From contig JAUIRK010000072.1 in assembly GCA_030549495.1 (NCBI GenBank), positions 62,001-126,000 on the forward strand: DNA of 64,000 nt, read 5' to 3'. Source of the DNA: Nectonema munidae. Taxonomy: Eukaryota; Nematomorpha; Nectonematoida; Nectonematidae. Below the pieces are notes generated by a model. The model was not told where the DNA came from. It ran no database searches and was given only the letters and a program-made list of their open reading frames with translations. The translations under genes were made by a program, and so were the position numbers. Of this stretch, positions 36,900 to 48,321 are shown one piece after another. The first letter of the stretch is position 1. Each line of letters begins with the position of its first letter.

Positions 36900-37403
36900 G
36901 TATTTTAATACTTTTTTCTTTGCTTTCTGACTATCTAATTCTTCAATGGCAACAAAATGAGATATTTCAAAAAAAACCTACTTTTTATCCATAGCTTGAT
37001 TTAAGAGCTTCATAGGCAGAAGAAAAAAATAGGCGGTCATTGTTTTTAGATAGCGAGTCACCACGTTTTTTAAACGTGTACTCATTGGTGGTACAAATTT
37101 TCCAGATATTAAAATGTTCTTAGTTTCCGCTACGCAGTGTCAAATATATATTTTATGCATATTTTCATGGATCTGTGAATAACATTTCTTCTTTCGAATC
37201 AATTCATGCGGGAAACTTCGCGGCTTATAAATTTGGTTCCACTCGAAAATCGTAATTTTGAATACTTGACAAGTCGGCTAGTCGAAAAGGATTATTCTCA
37301 TCACAGTGCTAATTTCATCTCTTTTGACATGTTTTATCAGTTTGATGTAGAGCAAATGTGATTCATTACTTCCTCGTTGTTTACCTGATGTGTTTTACTT
37401 AAG

Positions 37404-37888
37404 ATATTTCGGAGCAGAAGGAATCGAGAGAGCTTTCGTTGAAAACATTTTGCGGAGGGGCTCGTTCCGGGACCTTCATTCTGCAGCCGCCATCATCGCG
37501 CCCGTCTACAGCACCGCCCACCACAAACCTCTCTTCCTACAGAAACACAAGGTCCCTCTTTTCCTTCAAGCCTGCTTCTGTGGCTTCAATTTTCACACAC
37601 AAAACACACGACAACAACAAACCGCATTTCACGTACAAGAGCACAGCAGGTGCTCCTTCTTTTTCCAAGAATTCTTCTCACTCGTCCTCTTCGTATTCCT
37701 CATCCTCGCTCTCGTCTTCATCCATCGGATGCTACAAACCCAAAAACATGGCCACAGATTCCGTACCGGATGAATCGAAAGGCGCGAGTGTAACTAAAGA
37801 TGACGAGGAAGCAGCAGCCTACATCTACCCAAACATCAACAACCAACACATTTACGACACCTTAAACTTAGTTTACGTGGATGAATAG
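37404..37888 (+). CDS. RTKN: Rhotekin-like terminal exon, Ser-rich tail
   Basis: The acceptor TTTACTTAAG opens in phase 1 (G|AT, Asp) and the frame runs 161 codons to TAG at 37886-37888. It begins ISEQKESRELSLKTFCGG, followed by a Pro/Ser/Thr-rich stretch (PPSSRPSTAPPTTNLSS), a polyserine run (NSSHSSSSYSSSSLSSSS) and an acidic end (TKDDEEAAAYIYPNINNQ ... VYVDE). Vertebrate rhotekins also end in a Pro/Ser-rich tail, but without sequence identity to this one; the vertebrate PDZ-binding C-terminus is not apparent. A different frame over the same bases is a shadow. Confidence 0.85.
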
Positions 37889-38180
37889 CAGTTCCTCGTG
37901 GTTTCAAGCCATCTTTAATGTTTCCTGGCTGTGACATGTGTCGTCTGTATGCATGCTATATGTATATGTACCTATATTTTACACAGCATTCTTTTTAATA
38001 TTTGCACTTCAAGAATCTCATCCTAGGCTGCAATATTCAAAAACATTTATAAAGGTAGCTAACCTTTTGTATTTATTTTTTTACGTCTCTCTTACTTCAT
38101 GCTTCGCTCGATGATTCAAAGTGTGCATTTTTACTCAGAAAAGATTTCAAGTAATAAATATCTTTCAAACCCTTACAATT
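37889..38180 (+). promoter_or_regulatory. Rhotekin-like 3' UTR with polyadenylation signal
   Basis: AATAAA at 38153-38158 lies about 265 bp after the stop codon, in AT-rich DNA, and is the best nearby poly(A) signal. Confidence 0.5.
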
Positions 38181-38730
38181 TCTTCTCCTCTGAAGCTGTT
38201 TGTGAAAAGATGTCCGAACAAATGAAAAAACTTAAATAGAAGTGAAGATTACATTCATCTCAAGATAAATCGCCTCCTTTCCAACGTTACGAGTAATAGG
38301 CCAAACTACTGAATTTTTGATACGATGGTCATCCAAATATCTTATATCTAGAATAAAAAAATCATATTTGGATTTTAAATTATCTAATGAAATTTAAATT
38401 TAGTAGAGGTAGAATTTATATTTGTTGAATTTTTAAAAAATAGATACCATATTCAAATTGAGTATAAAATTTGCAATATTTTGATGTATCACACACACCG
38501 TTTCGGAGTCGGTAATTTTCAAACATAAAATACTTAATTACTAATTAACATGATAATTACTTTTAATTAGTTTGTCCTATTTTTATTGCTTAATACAAAA
38601 TTCGATATTCGGATTTGTCTCAAATTTTCATTTTAAGGCATACATTACAATTCAATTGTCACTTCGAGATATTTTTAATCGTATTAGCCAAAATAGAGTA
38701 CAGAAATAAAATAAGCAAGTCTTTTTTTTT

Positions 38731-39260
38731 GGTATAAAAAAGATATTTTATTTTTTTTGAAGACAGTATCTAAAAGTAAACCGCAAATCTGATTCAAGCT
38801 TTCAAATATTTTAAAACCAAAAATGCTAAACCTGAGTCCAAAAATGAAACCAGCATCTTCCATTTGGCATAAAAACTGATATTTTATTTAAATTTCAAAA
38901 ATATTTCTATAGGCATTGGACGTAAATCAAACATTTGATTGACACTTTCAGACATCTTAAAACCTCTAAATGCACAAACTGATTTCAGAAATAAAACTAT
39001 CATGGTTGATTTAGTATAAAAACATATTTTCATGTAAATTTTGAGAGAATATTTTTGGAGATAGTTTTTAGAAGTAAATCGCAAATTTGATTAACACTTA
39101 TAGGTTTCAAATCCTAAATGTAAAAAATGAGTCCATAAATGAAACCAGCATGGCCGATTTAGTATAAAACATATATTTTATGTAAACTTTGAAGGAATGT
39201 TTTATTAGATATATTCCTGATCAATCAAAATTTTGATTGACATTTTCTAAAAAGTAGCCA
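38731..39260 (+). repeat. Diverged tandem repeat, four units of 135-148 bp
   Basis: The words GTATAAAA...ATATTTTATT, then AAGTAAA(C/T)CGCAAAT(C/T)TGATT, then GAGTCCA(A/T)AAATGAAACCAGCAT recur in order at 38731, 38866, 39012 and 39161. Copies are well diverged, so the array is old. No coding content. Confidence 0.75.
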
Positions 39261-40227
39261 TGATTATTGAAAAAATTAAATATATAAAGTTTTATGCGTT
39301 CAAAACTGTATATAATTATAAATTTTAAAAGTAGTATATAATATAGAACCTAAGTTATAAGTTTAACTACAGATAATGTCAAAATTTTAATTTTTGATTG
39401 AATGTTTTGGACATGAAAGGGTCATTCAACTACCATAAAAATGGTATCAAAAGATGCAGCTAGCGATTTTAGGAAAAGTCACGAACTTTGTACAATTAAT
39501 TTTTTTGTGAAAGCTCCAGCACTAATAGGGTTAAAACTTGAATATTTTCAACATATCAAGATGTCTTATCTTGTAAGTATTGATTTATATTGTTTAGTAA
39601 GTGACGCATACTTACTAACTTCGTAGAGAGGATTCATTGTCACTTCTACCGAATGTTAATTTAGTACAAGCAGTGTCTTTCAATTCTGCTTCTAAAGCAT
39701 TAAAAAGGTTGAAGCGCTTTTTCAGTTGAGTGTCCATGAAGAAATATTGGCCCAAAAATATAGGATATTCTCTGGTGTATTGTCTGTACACTCGTACAGT
39801 AGTGTTTTATCAAAAGCCAGTACAGAGTAGGAGTTGTATTTTTAAGATGTATGATGAGCGGGTTGTAATTAATTTGAGAAATAATGTATTGCCTTTCATC
39901 AGCAAAAGTTTGGGTGGATGCTTTATTGTCTAGTTTTTTGGATGCGTATTTTTCATTATAAATGTGGCGTAGGTTTCTAGACTGGTCAAAAATAGCTTCA
40001 CCATTTAAAATTCATTTATTATACACCAACCTGGCTTGTTGTCCATGTTTAGTCATTTCATTTATTTTTCTAAAGTCTGAGATGATGTGCAAATGTAATC
40101 ATTAGTTTGGTGTCTTGTTGACGAATCTAACAATTCTTCATATAAATAATAGATAAGGCGAAGTCGGTGGGTTTCATTCACATGCAATAAAAACAAAGAA
40201 TATTAAAATAAACTCGGCTTTTTAAAA
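39261..40227. other. No gene seen
   Basis: Two short open frames (39441-39626 and 39730-39933) show no motif. AT-rich. Confidence 0.4.
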
Positions 40228-40764
40228 CTTTTTATTGGATGTTCAAATTTTCGAGCGTTACGGTCTTTCTCAAGAACTAAATCAAAATTAAAAAGTATAA
40301 AATAGAGTGAGGTATGTATGTGTTATATTAAAATTGGTAGAGGTGGATGTATGAAACTGTGTTGAGATGTGTGTGTGTATACTTAGAATTTAGCTTGAGA
40401 GGTTAAAAATAACAAATCCACTAGACCAATGGTTCCAACCTTTTTTGTTCCGTTCCTACAACAAAATAAGTTAAGCCAGCAAAATTAATTAGCTGGTTAA
40501 TCTGTAGGCTGGATTTTACTTTGGCTTGGAGACCCTACCGCCCCAACCCTCATTTTGTGAATCTGCACTCGCATTTTATCCATTTGAACCCGCAACTTTC
40601 AAACTGCGCTGCCCGTCCCACCCCGCACTTAACAAAATGAAATATGCTACACCCGCTTCGCATCAAACAACACTAGACCTTTACGCGTGCATTAAAATCT
40701 TCTTCTGCACTCACTCTTCTGACTCACTTTTTGTAGGTTTGCGGTTGCTCTAAGTTTCATTTAA

Positions 40765-40870
40765 CCCTCTGAGGCATGGCTTTTCATCGTCTGCTTTCTT
40801 TCTCAATGAGTTTTTATATAAATTAAACAGACGATTTTTGGACACTGCTGTCCCATTGTGCCTGAAAGGG
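40765..40870. mobile_element. TTAA-flanked piggyBac-type miniature element, copy 2 (106 bp)
   Basis: TTAA at 40761-40764 and 40871-40874 bracket a unit starting CCCTCTGAGGCATGG and ending GTGCCTGAAAGGG (reverse complement CCCTTTCAGGCAC). The interior TTCATCGTCTGCTTTCTTTC and TCAATGAGTTTTTATATAAA parallels the element at 10864-10992. Same family, different terminal sequence. Confidence 0.75.
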
Positions 40871-41230
40871 TTAATGAATTTGCACCAACTCTGCCAAGCA
40901 TCTTATCAGTTTGTGTCTGTTCTGCTCCGCTCGGCACTTTATCTTGTTTTGTTTTCTGCAGGTATGTCTGCGCTAACTCTCAAAATTAGTATGTTTAAAT
41001 CTATTTCCTATTATACTTCAAAATCTTTACTAAATAAATGCTAATAAAATGTAGAGAAGAAAACTAGAACATAAAAATAATTTATCACAATTTTATCTGT
41101 ACTCTACGTCTACAGTCACAAACATATGTTTAAAAAATAAAGCATTCACAATATTGAGCCTATTATAATATTCTCTCACATTCTTATCTGGGCAAGGCAA
41201 TAACTCAAGCACACGACACAAGAAGCTTTT
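40871..41230. other. No gene seen
   Basis: AT-rich, nothing supportable. Confidence 0.4.
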
Positions 41231-41643
41231 GGGTCAGACTAAACACGCCAAATAATTCAAAAGCACTACAAAAAAGAGGGTTAGATAAAACACCCAGAAA
41301 TAACAGGAAGCACCATAAAACACTTCAAAATACGCCAAATAGTTCTAAAACACTACAAAAAAAAGGGTTAGACTAAAAATCCCAAAACACCTAGAAATAA
41401 CCGAAAGCACCTCAAACCATCTCCAAACAAGGCAAATAATTCTAAGGCACTACAAAAAAGATCTTAAAAATTCCTCAAAAATCCCAAATCACCTCAAAAA
41501 ATTGCAAAAAACTACAAATATTTCTAAAGCACTACAAAAAATATCCTTAAAACTTTCGAATTTTTTGGGGTTTTTATTCTAACCATCTTTTTTATAATGC
41601 TTTAAAATTATTTGCCGTGTTTTGGGGTGTTTAGTCTGGCCGC
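41231..41643. mobile_element. Inverted-end element with internal tandem units (413 bp)
   Basis: The left end reads GGGTCAGACTAAACACG and the reverse complement of the right end reads GCGGCCAGACTAAACACC; both then hold GCAAATAATT(C/T)(A/T)AAAGCA, TACAAAAAAGA and GGTTAGA. Between them lie three or four imperfect direct units of 80-100 bp, each starting near CAAATAATTCTAAAGCACTA. No coding sequence and no clear target duplication. Confidence 0.7.
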
Positions 41644-44563
41644 AGAAAGAGAAATAGAATCACTGTGACAGAAGATGAGAAAATCTAGTGGATCATCAAC
41701 ATGTGTTTGCTGAAAAATACTACAAGAAGACAGTCTGATAAACATTGCTTACTTATTGTGTGCATATTAAAACAATGGATTTTATTATTATATAGCTCTC
41801 ACACATCGTTTGAAAAATATTTTTGATAAGAATTTCAGAGCAGCTTGGTATGATGTTTGATTGATTCGAAGCCTACATTTCTTATTTTATTCTCTTATCT
41901 TACATTATTATGTATTCGAATGACATACTATAATGCATTTACATTCTATAATGCGATCGTCATACATGTTTTATGAACAAGCAGCCCCTAATGTAACACA
42001 TACCCCACTGCACTCACCAACCAAACCATCCACACACAAGCGGTCACCAATTACCTCAATTAACTTGCAATCTTACCAATCCTTAACTCTACACCATCCG
42101 CAATACATAAATCTGAAGAATTAGTGCCAATCAAAAGCAGACGTACTCTCACCCAATTAAGGTCAAGCAAATCCTCATTTCTCTTCGAATATTTATAAAA
42201 AACAGCCCCAAAACACATACCTCGCCTCACGGTCCTCTCTACAAAAGACACGTATTCAACTGCCCACACACCTCAAACCACTCGATCTTTGGCTTAACCC
42301 ACACGCGGTTATCAACCCGCTTTCAGAATGGAAAAACAAACTACGATCACCTCCTCCTCAAACGACAATAATACATATCCCATATCCCTATATACTAACA
42401 TTAGCTATTAAAAGAAATCTTATTTATATATATACACACACATACATCTCTCCTGGTTCCAACCAAAGCAGCTCGGTCGCCACTGGTATGGTGATAACAA
42501 GATATCTGCCACTGGAGGCATATATACAACAACACAAACATTTAGAGCGCGTCGCGAAAATCAGTAGATCATTAAACGTGTGACGATCTTCACGAATACA
42601 ATGACTTGCGGAATGCGAGTAGAGATGACTGAGGACAGCTTAAAAATATTAAATGCCAAATGTTTCCCAAAAATGACGTATTTTATAAATCAGTAGGCTA
42701 AGTTACCTCGACGATTCGATTGGTATAAATTACAAAAAAATAATCCATTACCTTCGAAGGTATCGTGTATCATCTTATGGTAGAGGGGCTACATTAAAAA
42801 ATATGCTATGATTCTTTTTTATAGAGAACATTAAAAATCGCCTTTCTATTCCTTTTTCCTATTTTTATATTTCAAATCAAACATGGAACAATTATAGAAA
42901 AGTTTCCAATTAAATACAAAGGAATGTCTAGTAAGTATTGTGTACTTTAATAAATATTTAAAATCACAATGATCTTTACACCGTTGTCTCCCCCCTTGTT
43001 TTTATATCAAATCATGCATGGAGCAAATTTTATCCTAATTGGATGTAAAATGTAATTGATTATAATGAATAAAATGCTGAGTAGTAGTTATTCGATGTCT
43101 TCATCCTCTTGAGGCTTCGTAAGATGTGACCAAAAATATGAAGGATTCTCTCCCGTGTCGCACCTCTTGAGGTTTTAGAAGATTCATATTTAGAAAATAT
43201 ATACAAAATTTTAACTCTTTCAGTTGATGCATTTTGGAGATGAAAAATCGTAGATTAAAATACATATCTCTCTGCAAATTTCTTTGCCGTGTTCTGATGC
43301 TCCGGATCGTTTTGCCGAGCACTCAATATGCAAAGCTAGATCTCCTACAAAAATATTCTTGGTCCACCCAAAAAATTATATCTTTGTATAAACGTTCAAA
43401 AAACAAAGCCTGAAGTTTTGTTATCATATGACGTTTTGTATAAAGAGGAGATATAAAAAGATTGTTAGAATAATTGGCGATGGAAACAAAGAGGTTTTGA
43501 AGACGTCTTAACATTCTTATTTCACCATTTGATCTATTCGTCTCTCAGCTCATCTTTATTATGCTCGTCTTTGAGCTAATGCTCTATTACAGTGAGAAGA
43601 AGAATCTCTTGATACCTCCTTCACTGTTCTATTTTAAATAGGAAGCTGCCTAACGAAAAAGTATGACCATTTTGCTGAAAAAAAGTGTAGAGACAGAACA
43701 GAATTAATCTGATTTAAGTCTGGCTCTAATGAAGAGCGAGCATTCTCGTTTCTGGTACACAACTCCTCTACTTGTGTATACTAGGAGTGGTTGAAATATT
43801 GAATCAACAGTGCAATATAATCAATCTTCAATGGTTTTCATCAAGGATGTCAATGATAAAAATGGCTGACCTTACTACATAGTTTTTATATATAAAAAGG
43901 ATTGATAAAAAATTGGTCTCTTCTTAGATGCTACACATAAATGCTGAAAAATATTTAAAGAGATTTCAAGTTAAACGTTTTACGCGACATTCAAAACTTT
44001 ACGTATGCAGCAACGTTCATAAGACTTTTAAATGCTCTTTCTATATTTGAGCACAAAAATAGGTGATACGCCGAAGCATTTAGCGTTTCTGCGAGTGCCT
44101 GCCTTTACTTTCTTTAGCACCTTAATTCTTGATCCGGTTTATTTCTTGATTTCCAAGCCCCCAACTTAGAAATCCTTTCATCTTTCAATCTGTCTACAGA
44201 TGTGCTTTAATTCTTATCGCTGAGTTTTGCTTTTCGATTTTGGATGTGGTGTACATTGATAAATGATCTCACGCTATCAATCAACAGATGAACTTCAAAA
44301 CATTTGATTGACAGCTTTGTAACACGCGACTAAACCTCTGAAAATGCTAGAGTTTGTTTCAGCTCTTTTCGCACTTTCCATTTCCAACTCTTACGAAAGG
44401 AGACGAGTTTGGAAAAAAAGTTGAAAAGTGAACAAATTTTTGACCGATTTATTACATTTTTATGCGATCGATTTTTTCCACGCATTCTTCCACCATTTTA
44501 TTAGGACAAGGAAAGTCATTATTTTCACGACAATTCTAAAAAGTAAAGAGTGTAATCATTGGC
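41644..44563. other. No recognisable gene; short minus-strand frames only
   Basis: Minus-strand frames at 43514-43323 and 43322-43101 are adjacent but separated by a stop, and show no known motif. The stretch 41.98-42.55 kb is rich in CA-containing words. Nothing can be named. Confidence 0.35.
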
Positions 44564-44785
44564 ATGACGAACGAAGACGTGAACTTACAAAAACGACTCC
44601 GTGTGTCTTTTCATACTGATCCAAAAGTTGTGCGAAATCAGTGCACTGTTTTGAAAGTTCATGGAATTCTTTGCAGGTGCATTCATGCGCTCGGCCATCG
44701 CACCGTTGGTGAGTTTTCAGATGGGGCAAGTTTGTGTATTCTTTTTCTTGTATCTAGAAAAGAAAATACAAAAAAGTTTTACTAA
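44564..44785 (+). CDS. Unrecognised small open frame, possible first exon
   Basis: ATG at 44564 in a fair context (GGCATGA) opens 73 codons: MTNEDVNLQKRLRVSFHTDP, then VVRNQCTVLKVHGILCRCIH. Composition looks protein-like up to about codon 50. A good donor, CCGTTG|GTGAGT, lies at about 44708, after which the reading becomes unconvincing, so this may be the first exon of an unseen gene rather than a 73-residue protein. No downstream exon was identified before the 370-bp repeat at 45067. Function unknown. Confidence 0.25.
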   Translation: MTNEDVNLQKRLRVSFHTDPKVVRNQCTVLKVHGILCRCIHALGHRTVGEFSDGASLCILFLVSRKENTKKFY

Positions 44786-45066
44786 GTAACTTCAATGGTT
44801 CGCCAATAATGATTGGCTTAAATAATACCTTATTGATTTAATTAATCATAAAGAAATCTATATTAATAGTTATAGAAATATAAATTCTCAACGCTTATCA
44901 AAATAAAGTGAAGGATTGACACATACGAAGATGCCATTTTGAGTTCTACCGATTTTATGCTTTTGTGAAAAAATATTTAATGATGCCGGCTATTTCATCA
45001 AAATGAAAAAGAATTTTTAGGTCAGGATCAAATTCCATCGCCTACAAAAGATTAAGTATCCACAAA

Positions 45067-45437
45067 AAGATGAAGTTTGATAATGAACGATTCGTGAGAA
45101 TATTAAGTCATTAAAATAATTTCCCATTTAAAATAAAGCTTTTAAAATGTATTGGTTTTCGAAGGTTAATAATTTCAAAATGAGAGTCCAACTCAAGAAA
45201 GAGGAGACTTCCTAAATCTCTACCCACAGGACTCTGATATTTTGAAAAAACAAACTTCATCTCGACTACTTTTATAAAAAAAAATATTAAAAATTGATGC
45301 GAATTCAAGAAACCCAAATGACTTTTTATCCTTCAAACTTTTTGGTCAAAGATATCAAGTGTTATCTGCTGTATCATTCTTAATTAAAATACTAAGTGCG
45401 TAAGTTTCTGAATTGAGAACCCCGCAGCTATAACTCG
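45067..45437 (+). repeat. Dispersed 370-bp repeat, copy 1
   Basis: Nearly the same sequence occurs at 48968-49342 in the same orientation. Shared words include GATAATGAACGATT(C/T)GTG, GGAGACTTCCTAAATCTCTA and GACTTTTTATCCTTCAAACT. Identity by eye is about 90% with a few small indels. No family is recognised and no terminal repeat is seen. Confidence 0.85.
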
Positions 45438-46753
45438 CCTACTAATCACCTTCGTATAATAAAGAAGTGAACACAATCTTTTATGATGCGGGTACGAACC
45501 ATCTCAATCCACACGCTTCTTCTTTGTCTACACGTTTCCTTGGGTTGGGATCGGTGGCCATGGCCCTTCATCTTCGCTTCATTCTGTTCTGATGCCTCGC
45601 CTTCTTTTCTACTTCCTCTTTCATTCTATCTTGTGAACCTCTTTAGCATAACGGGGTGCTTCAAGCTCTTTCCCCTTTCTCAGGACATGCCCGTAGCAGC
45701 GGGTTTTGGTGTTCCCTTGTGGCGTGCTTTTAGTTCTCATTTCGTTTGGTTCATACCTTACACCGTTCAACTCCTTAAATATCCAACCCATTCCTCCAAT
45801 GAGTATAGGACAATTACTCGACAAGCCTCCCAAAAAGAGTTAGGCCCTACGTATATTCACTAAAAATGTTTTAAAAGATGGATGTCCTTCAGGGATATTG
45901 TCCATGAGGAGGAGAGATAATGATTTGATACGTCCTCTGATACATTTTGTCCTTACTTTATATATCTGTACCAGAGGCACACATCCTCAAAATTTTTAGA
46001 AGAGGAGCACTTTTTTTTATAACTTTCAAAATTTAATATTAAGGAATTTTTGTCGAGTGAACACCACCATTATTTCCCGACATACACTTGCACTTTCAGC
46101 TCCCAATCCCACAACTGCCGATAGCTGTGGGGATTTAAGTGGAATTGCCTTGTTTGTAATTGTGATGGCATCACGTCTAGCTCAACAAGAGAAACAAATC
46201 ATTCATATATGATACAGTCAAAGCAAAAACAAATCGATCATTCTTCATGTCCGCTATTATTCTTACACTCATCTATTAGGATTGAGTTCATTCCCGATTC
46301 TTCAATTTCGTCTGAAATACGCTTTGGGCTAGAACAAATTTCTCACATACACGTGAAGACAAATAATTTGGAGTGTTATAGCTTTTAATAAACTCATCAT
46401 GCATTCCTCTGAGAGTAGGATTTATAGGTATCATGAGCTTGATAAATTGCTGAAAATTTATCACACTTCGATGAATCAGCAGTTGCATTAGGCCTGCGAC
46501 AGGAGATTTAAAATGTACAAATAGTTAAGTTTTTGACGAAAATAAACTGCTGTCATAAGGAAGTAGGCGTTGTTTACAAGAAATTCAGGAGAGGTGTCAA
46601 AAACAAGATACAGAGCATTGATTATTCGGTCAGAAAATATTTAATGACTTGGCGGTTGAAGAAAAATATTAACAAGGTAAAAATAACAATTAAAATTCTT
46701 TTGTAGATAAAATGGGGCTGAGTCATCATGAAACAAGGAGTGAAATAAATTAA
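45438..46753. other. Intergenic, no gene supported
   Basis: Open frames at 45483-45863 (+) and 46488-46288 (-) have no known motif or splice support. Confidence 0.35.
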
Positions 46754-47063
46754 TAGGCAGCAGAACTTTTGTTCATGAAAAAAAGGAGGGAAAGCCTTTG
46801 AAAGTAACTTTTCGAGCATTCTGGTCACCAAGAGATCATGATAGCGTTGGCGACGAAGGAAACGACGAAGGTACGGCGAGGTTATCACATGATAAGGAGT
46901 GGGTTGCTAATCATGTTGGGATGTGCCTCCTCGCACTGCGTCTCCTTCCTCGCTCGTAATTCCTCGCCAACGCTATCATGATCAGTTGATGACCAGAGTG
47001 CTCGAAAATTTACCTTTAAAGGCCTTCCCTCCCTTTTTTCATGAACAAAAGTTCTGCTGCCTA
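46754..47063. mobile_element. Long-TIR miniature element (310 bp, arms about 105 and 98 bp)
   Basis: Both ends start TAGGCAGCAGAACTTTTGTT read inward. The arms (46754-46858 and about 46966-47063) stay about 85-90% matched through GGAGGGAAAG(C/G)CCTTT, TTTTCGAGCA and GATCATGATAGCGTTGGCGA. The central ~107 bp are unique. TTAA flanks the left side and TAAT the right, so the target duplication is at most TAA. No protein. Family unassigned. Confidence 0.8.
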
Positions 47064-47324
47064 TAATAAAATTCTTGTGAACTGTGGAAAGAATTTCAGT
47101 ATTGGTTTGTACTATGTTTGAAACTTGTCTCTCGCTTGTGTTAATATTGCTGATATATCCAATCATCCTGGATCCATACAAAGAGCGTGAGTAAGCCTCA
47201 GGTACCTAAATTTAATACTTCAAATTCTCTGGTTAAATTTAAGTTCTCAGAAACGAAAGTTATTGCACCTTCTGAATCAAAGCAGGCAGAGGTAGCTTTA
47301 CCCTGGAAAGAAATACGGGCTCGT

Positions 47325-47573
47325 TTATCGGAAGGAAGATTCATACTTTGCACTTAATGAGATAGTAAAATTTAAAACGTTTCCATTTTTATCATAATTT
47401 AGGTCTGAATAAAGGATTACTTTGCTTTGAAACTCAGATATTTGTATTTCTGAACAACTCTCAAGTTTCGCGAAACTTCTGTGGATGTTGATTGAATGAC
47501 CTTCAAATTGCTCGCAAACAGCAAACACTTCTATACTTGATGGCCTTGAACTTTTAGGCTTTACAAAAGTTAC
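47325..47573 (-). CDS. FTSJ1: FTSJ1-like exon 4 (terminal)
   Basis: Read 47573 to 47325. The acceptor TTTTCATTTAG opens in phase 0: VTFVKPKSSRPSSIEVFAVC, matching 'CAKPRSSRNSSIEAFAVC' of the family. Glu202, the last residue of the K-D-K-E set, is in SSIEVF. After AVCEQFEG the sequence no longer follows FTSJ1 (no 'PPEGF' block) and stops after KYESSFR, giving 269 residues against 329 in human FTSJ1. Either the C-terminus is short here, or a GTCATT donor after CEQFE sends the transcript to an exon not found. Confidence 0.8.
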   Translation of the reverse strand, partial: VTFVKPKSSRPSSIEVFAVCEQFEGHSINIHRSFAKLESCSEIQISEFQSKVILYSDLNYDKNGNVLNFTISLSAKYESSFR

Positions 47574-48321
47574 CTAAATGAAAAAAAAACAAAATGAGAT
47601 CACTGAACAATTCATTGCCATGAAGGATGAAAAGCAAAAATATGAAGGTTTCAGTATCATGGCGAATCATAAGAATATCTGGCAGGTCAAGAAAAGAAGA
47701 TTCCCTAATCACACAGAATAGAAGACTTTCGGTGAAATTACAAACAACTACTTGAGTTTACATAAAATATTTTCTCTTTTTAAATCGTTGTGTCTTGATT
47801 AACATTCTTTTTTTGATTTACTTTCTACAGTTCAAATAATTCAACGTTTTATTGCCCTTTTCGCCGTCTCATGTTTTTACATTTGATAGGTCATGAAATG
47901 AATCATGTCTTAGGCAAAACTTTTTAATTATTGTAACTGTCAAAATTTAGGATCAATGTGTTCCTTTTTTAAATGAGTTGAGAAAATAATTCCTAACAGG
48001 TCTTCAAATGTGAAAGTATTGTTATTGTAGAAGCGTTAATTGTACAAGAGTAAACATTGAATAATTAAGAGCTCTCTGTGCGCGCTCAAAATATTAAAGG
48101 GTGCCGAGTGTCCTACCGCCCTGGTCTTATAGAAGATGGTCTGTCTTTAGAAAAGCTATACAGTGATACAGCTAGAACACATTTGCAAACGCTGTCCCCG
48201 TGTAAATGCATTCAAATGGCGGAGCACTGCGTTGTGAAGACGCGTTATCTTCCATTTCGTTATTTACTTTGCAAGAAAAAAGGACGAGTTATGGAAGAAG
48301 AAGAAGAAAAAGGAAAACAAC

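Larger units (their letters stand above)
24698..37888 (+). other. RTKN: Rhotekin-like gene locus (eight coding exons seen)
   Basis: Rhotekins bind GTP-bound Rho GTPases through an N-terminal HR1 coiled coil and carry an anillin-like domain and a PH domain; they act at the cortex, actin and septins. Here the eight exons 24698-25115, 29570-29856, 31640-31965, 33675-33705, 33785-34045, 35170-35359, 36780-36899 and 37404-37888 have compatible splice phases and sum to 2118 bases: 705 codons plus TAG. Domain order matches rhotekin throughout. The exon with the initiator ATG is missing, so a short N-terminus must lie upstream of 24698. Introns range from 79 bp to 4.5 kb, with a decayed LINE in the largest. 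I know the family from recalled vertebrate rhotekin sequences; Rhotekin versus Rhotekin-2 cannot be told apart. Confidence 0.9.

Noticed and set aside
37390-37773. Long + frame overlapping the rhotekin terminal exon
   Set aside because: It is a shadow; the real frame is fixed by splice phase and runs to 37888.
43101-43514. Two adjacent minus-strand frames of 73 and 63 codons
   Set aside because: Separated by a stop, no motif, no good splice sites joining them.
45483-45863. 126-codon + frame, hydrophobic, with an opposing minus frame containing YGHVLRKGKE
   Set aside because: Neither shows a family motif beyond a short chance-level likeness to LINE C-termini; no splice support.
46622-47181. 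Two minus-strand frames of 88 and 98 codons as a gene downstream of the FTSJ1-like gene
   Set aside because: They are translations of the two arms of the long-TIR miniature element.
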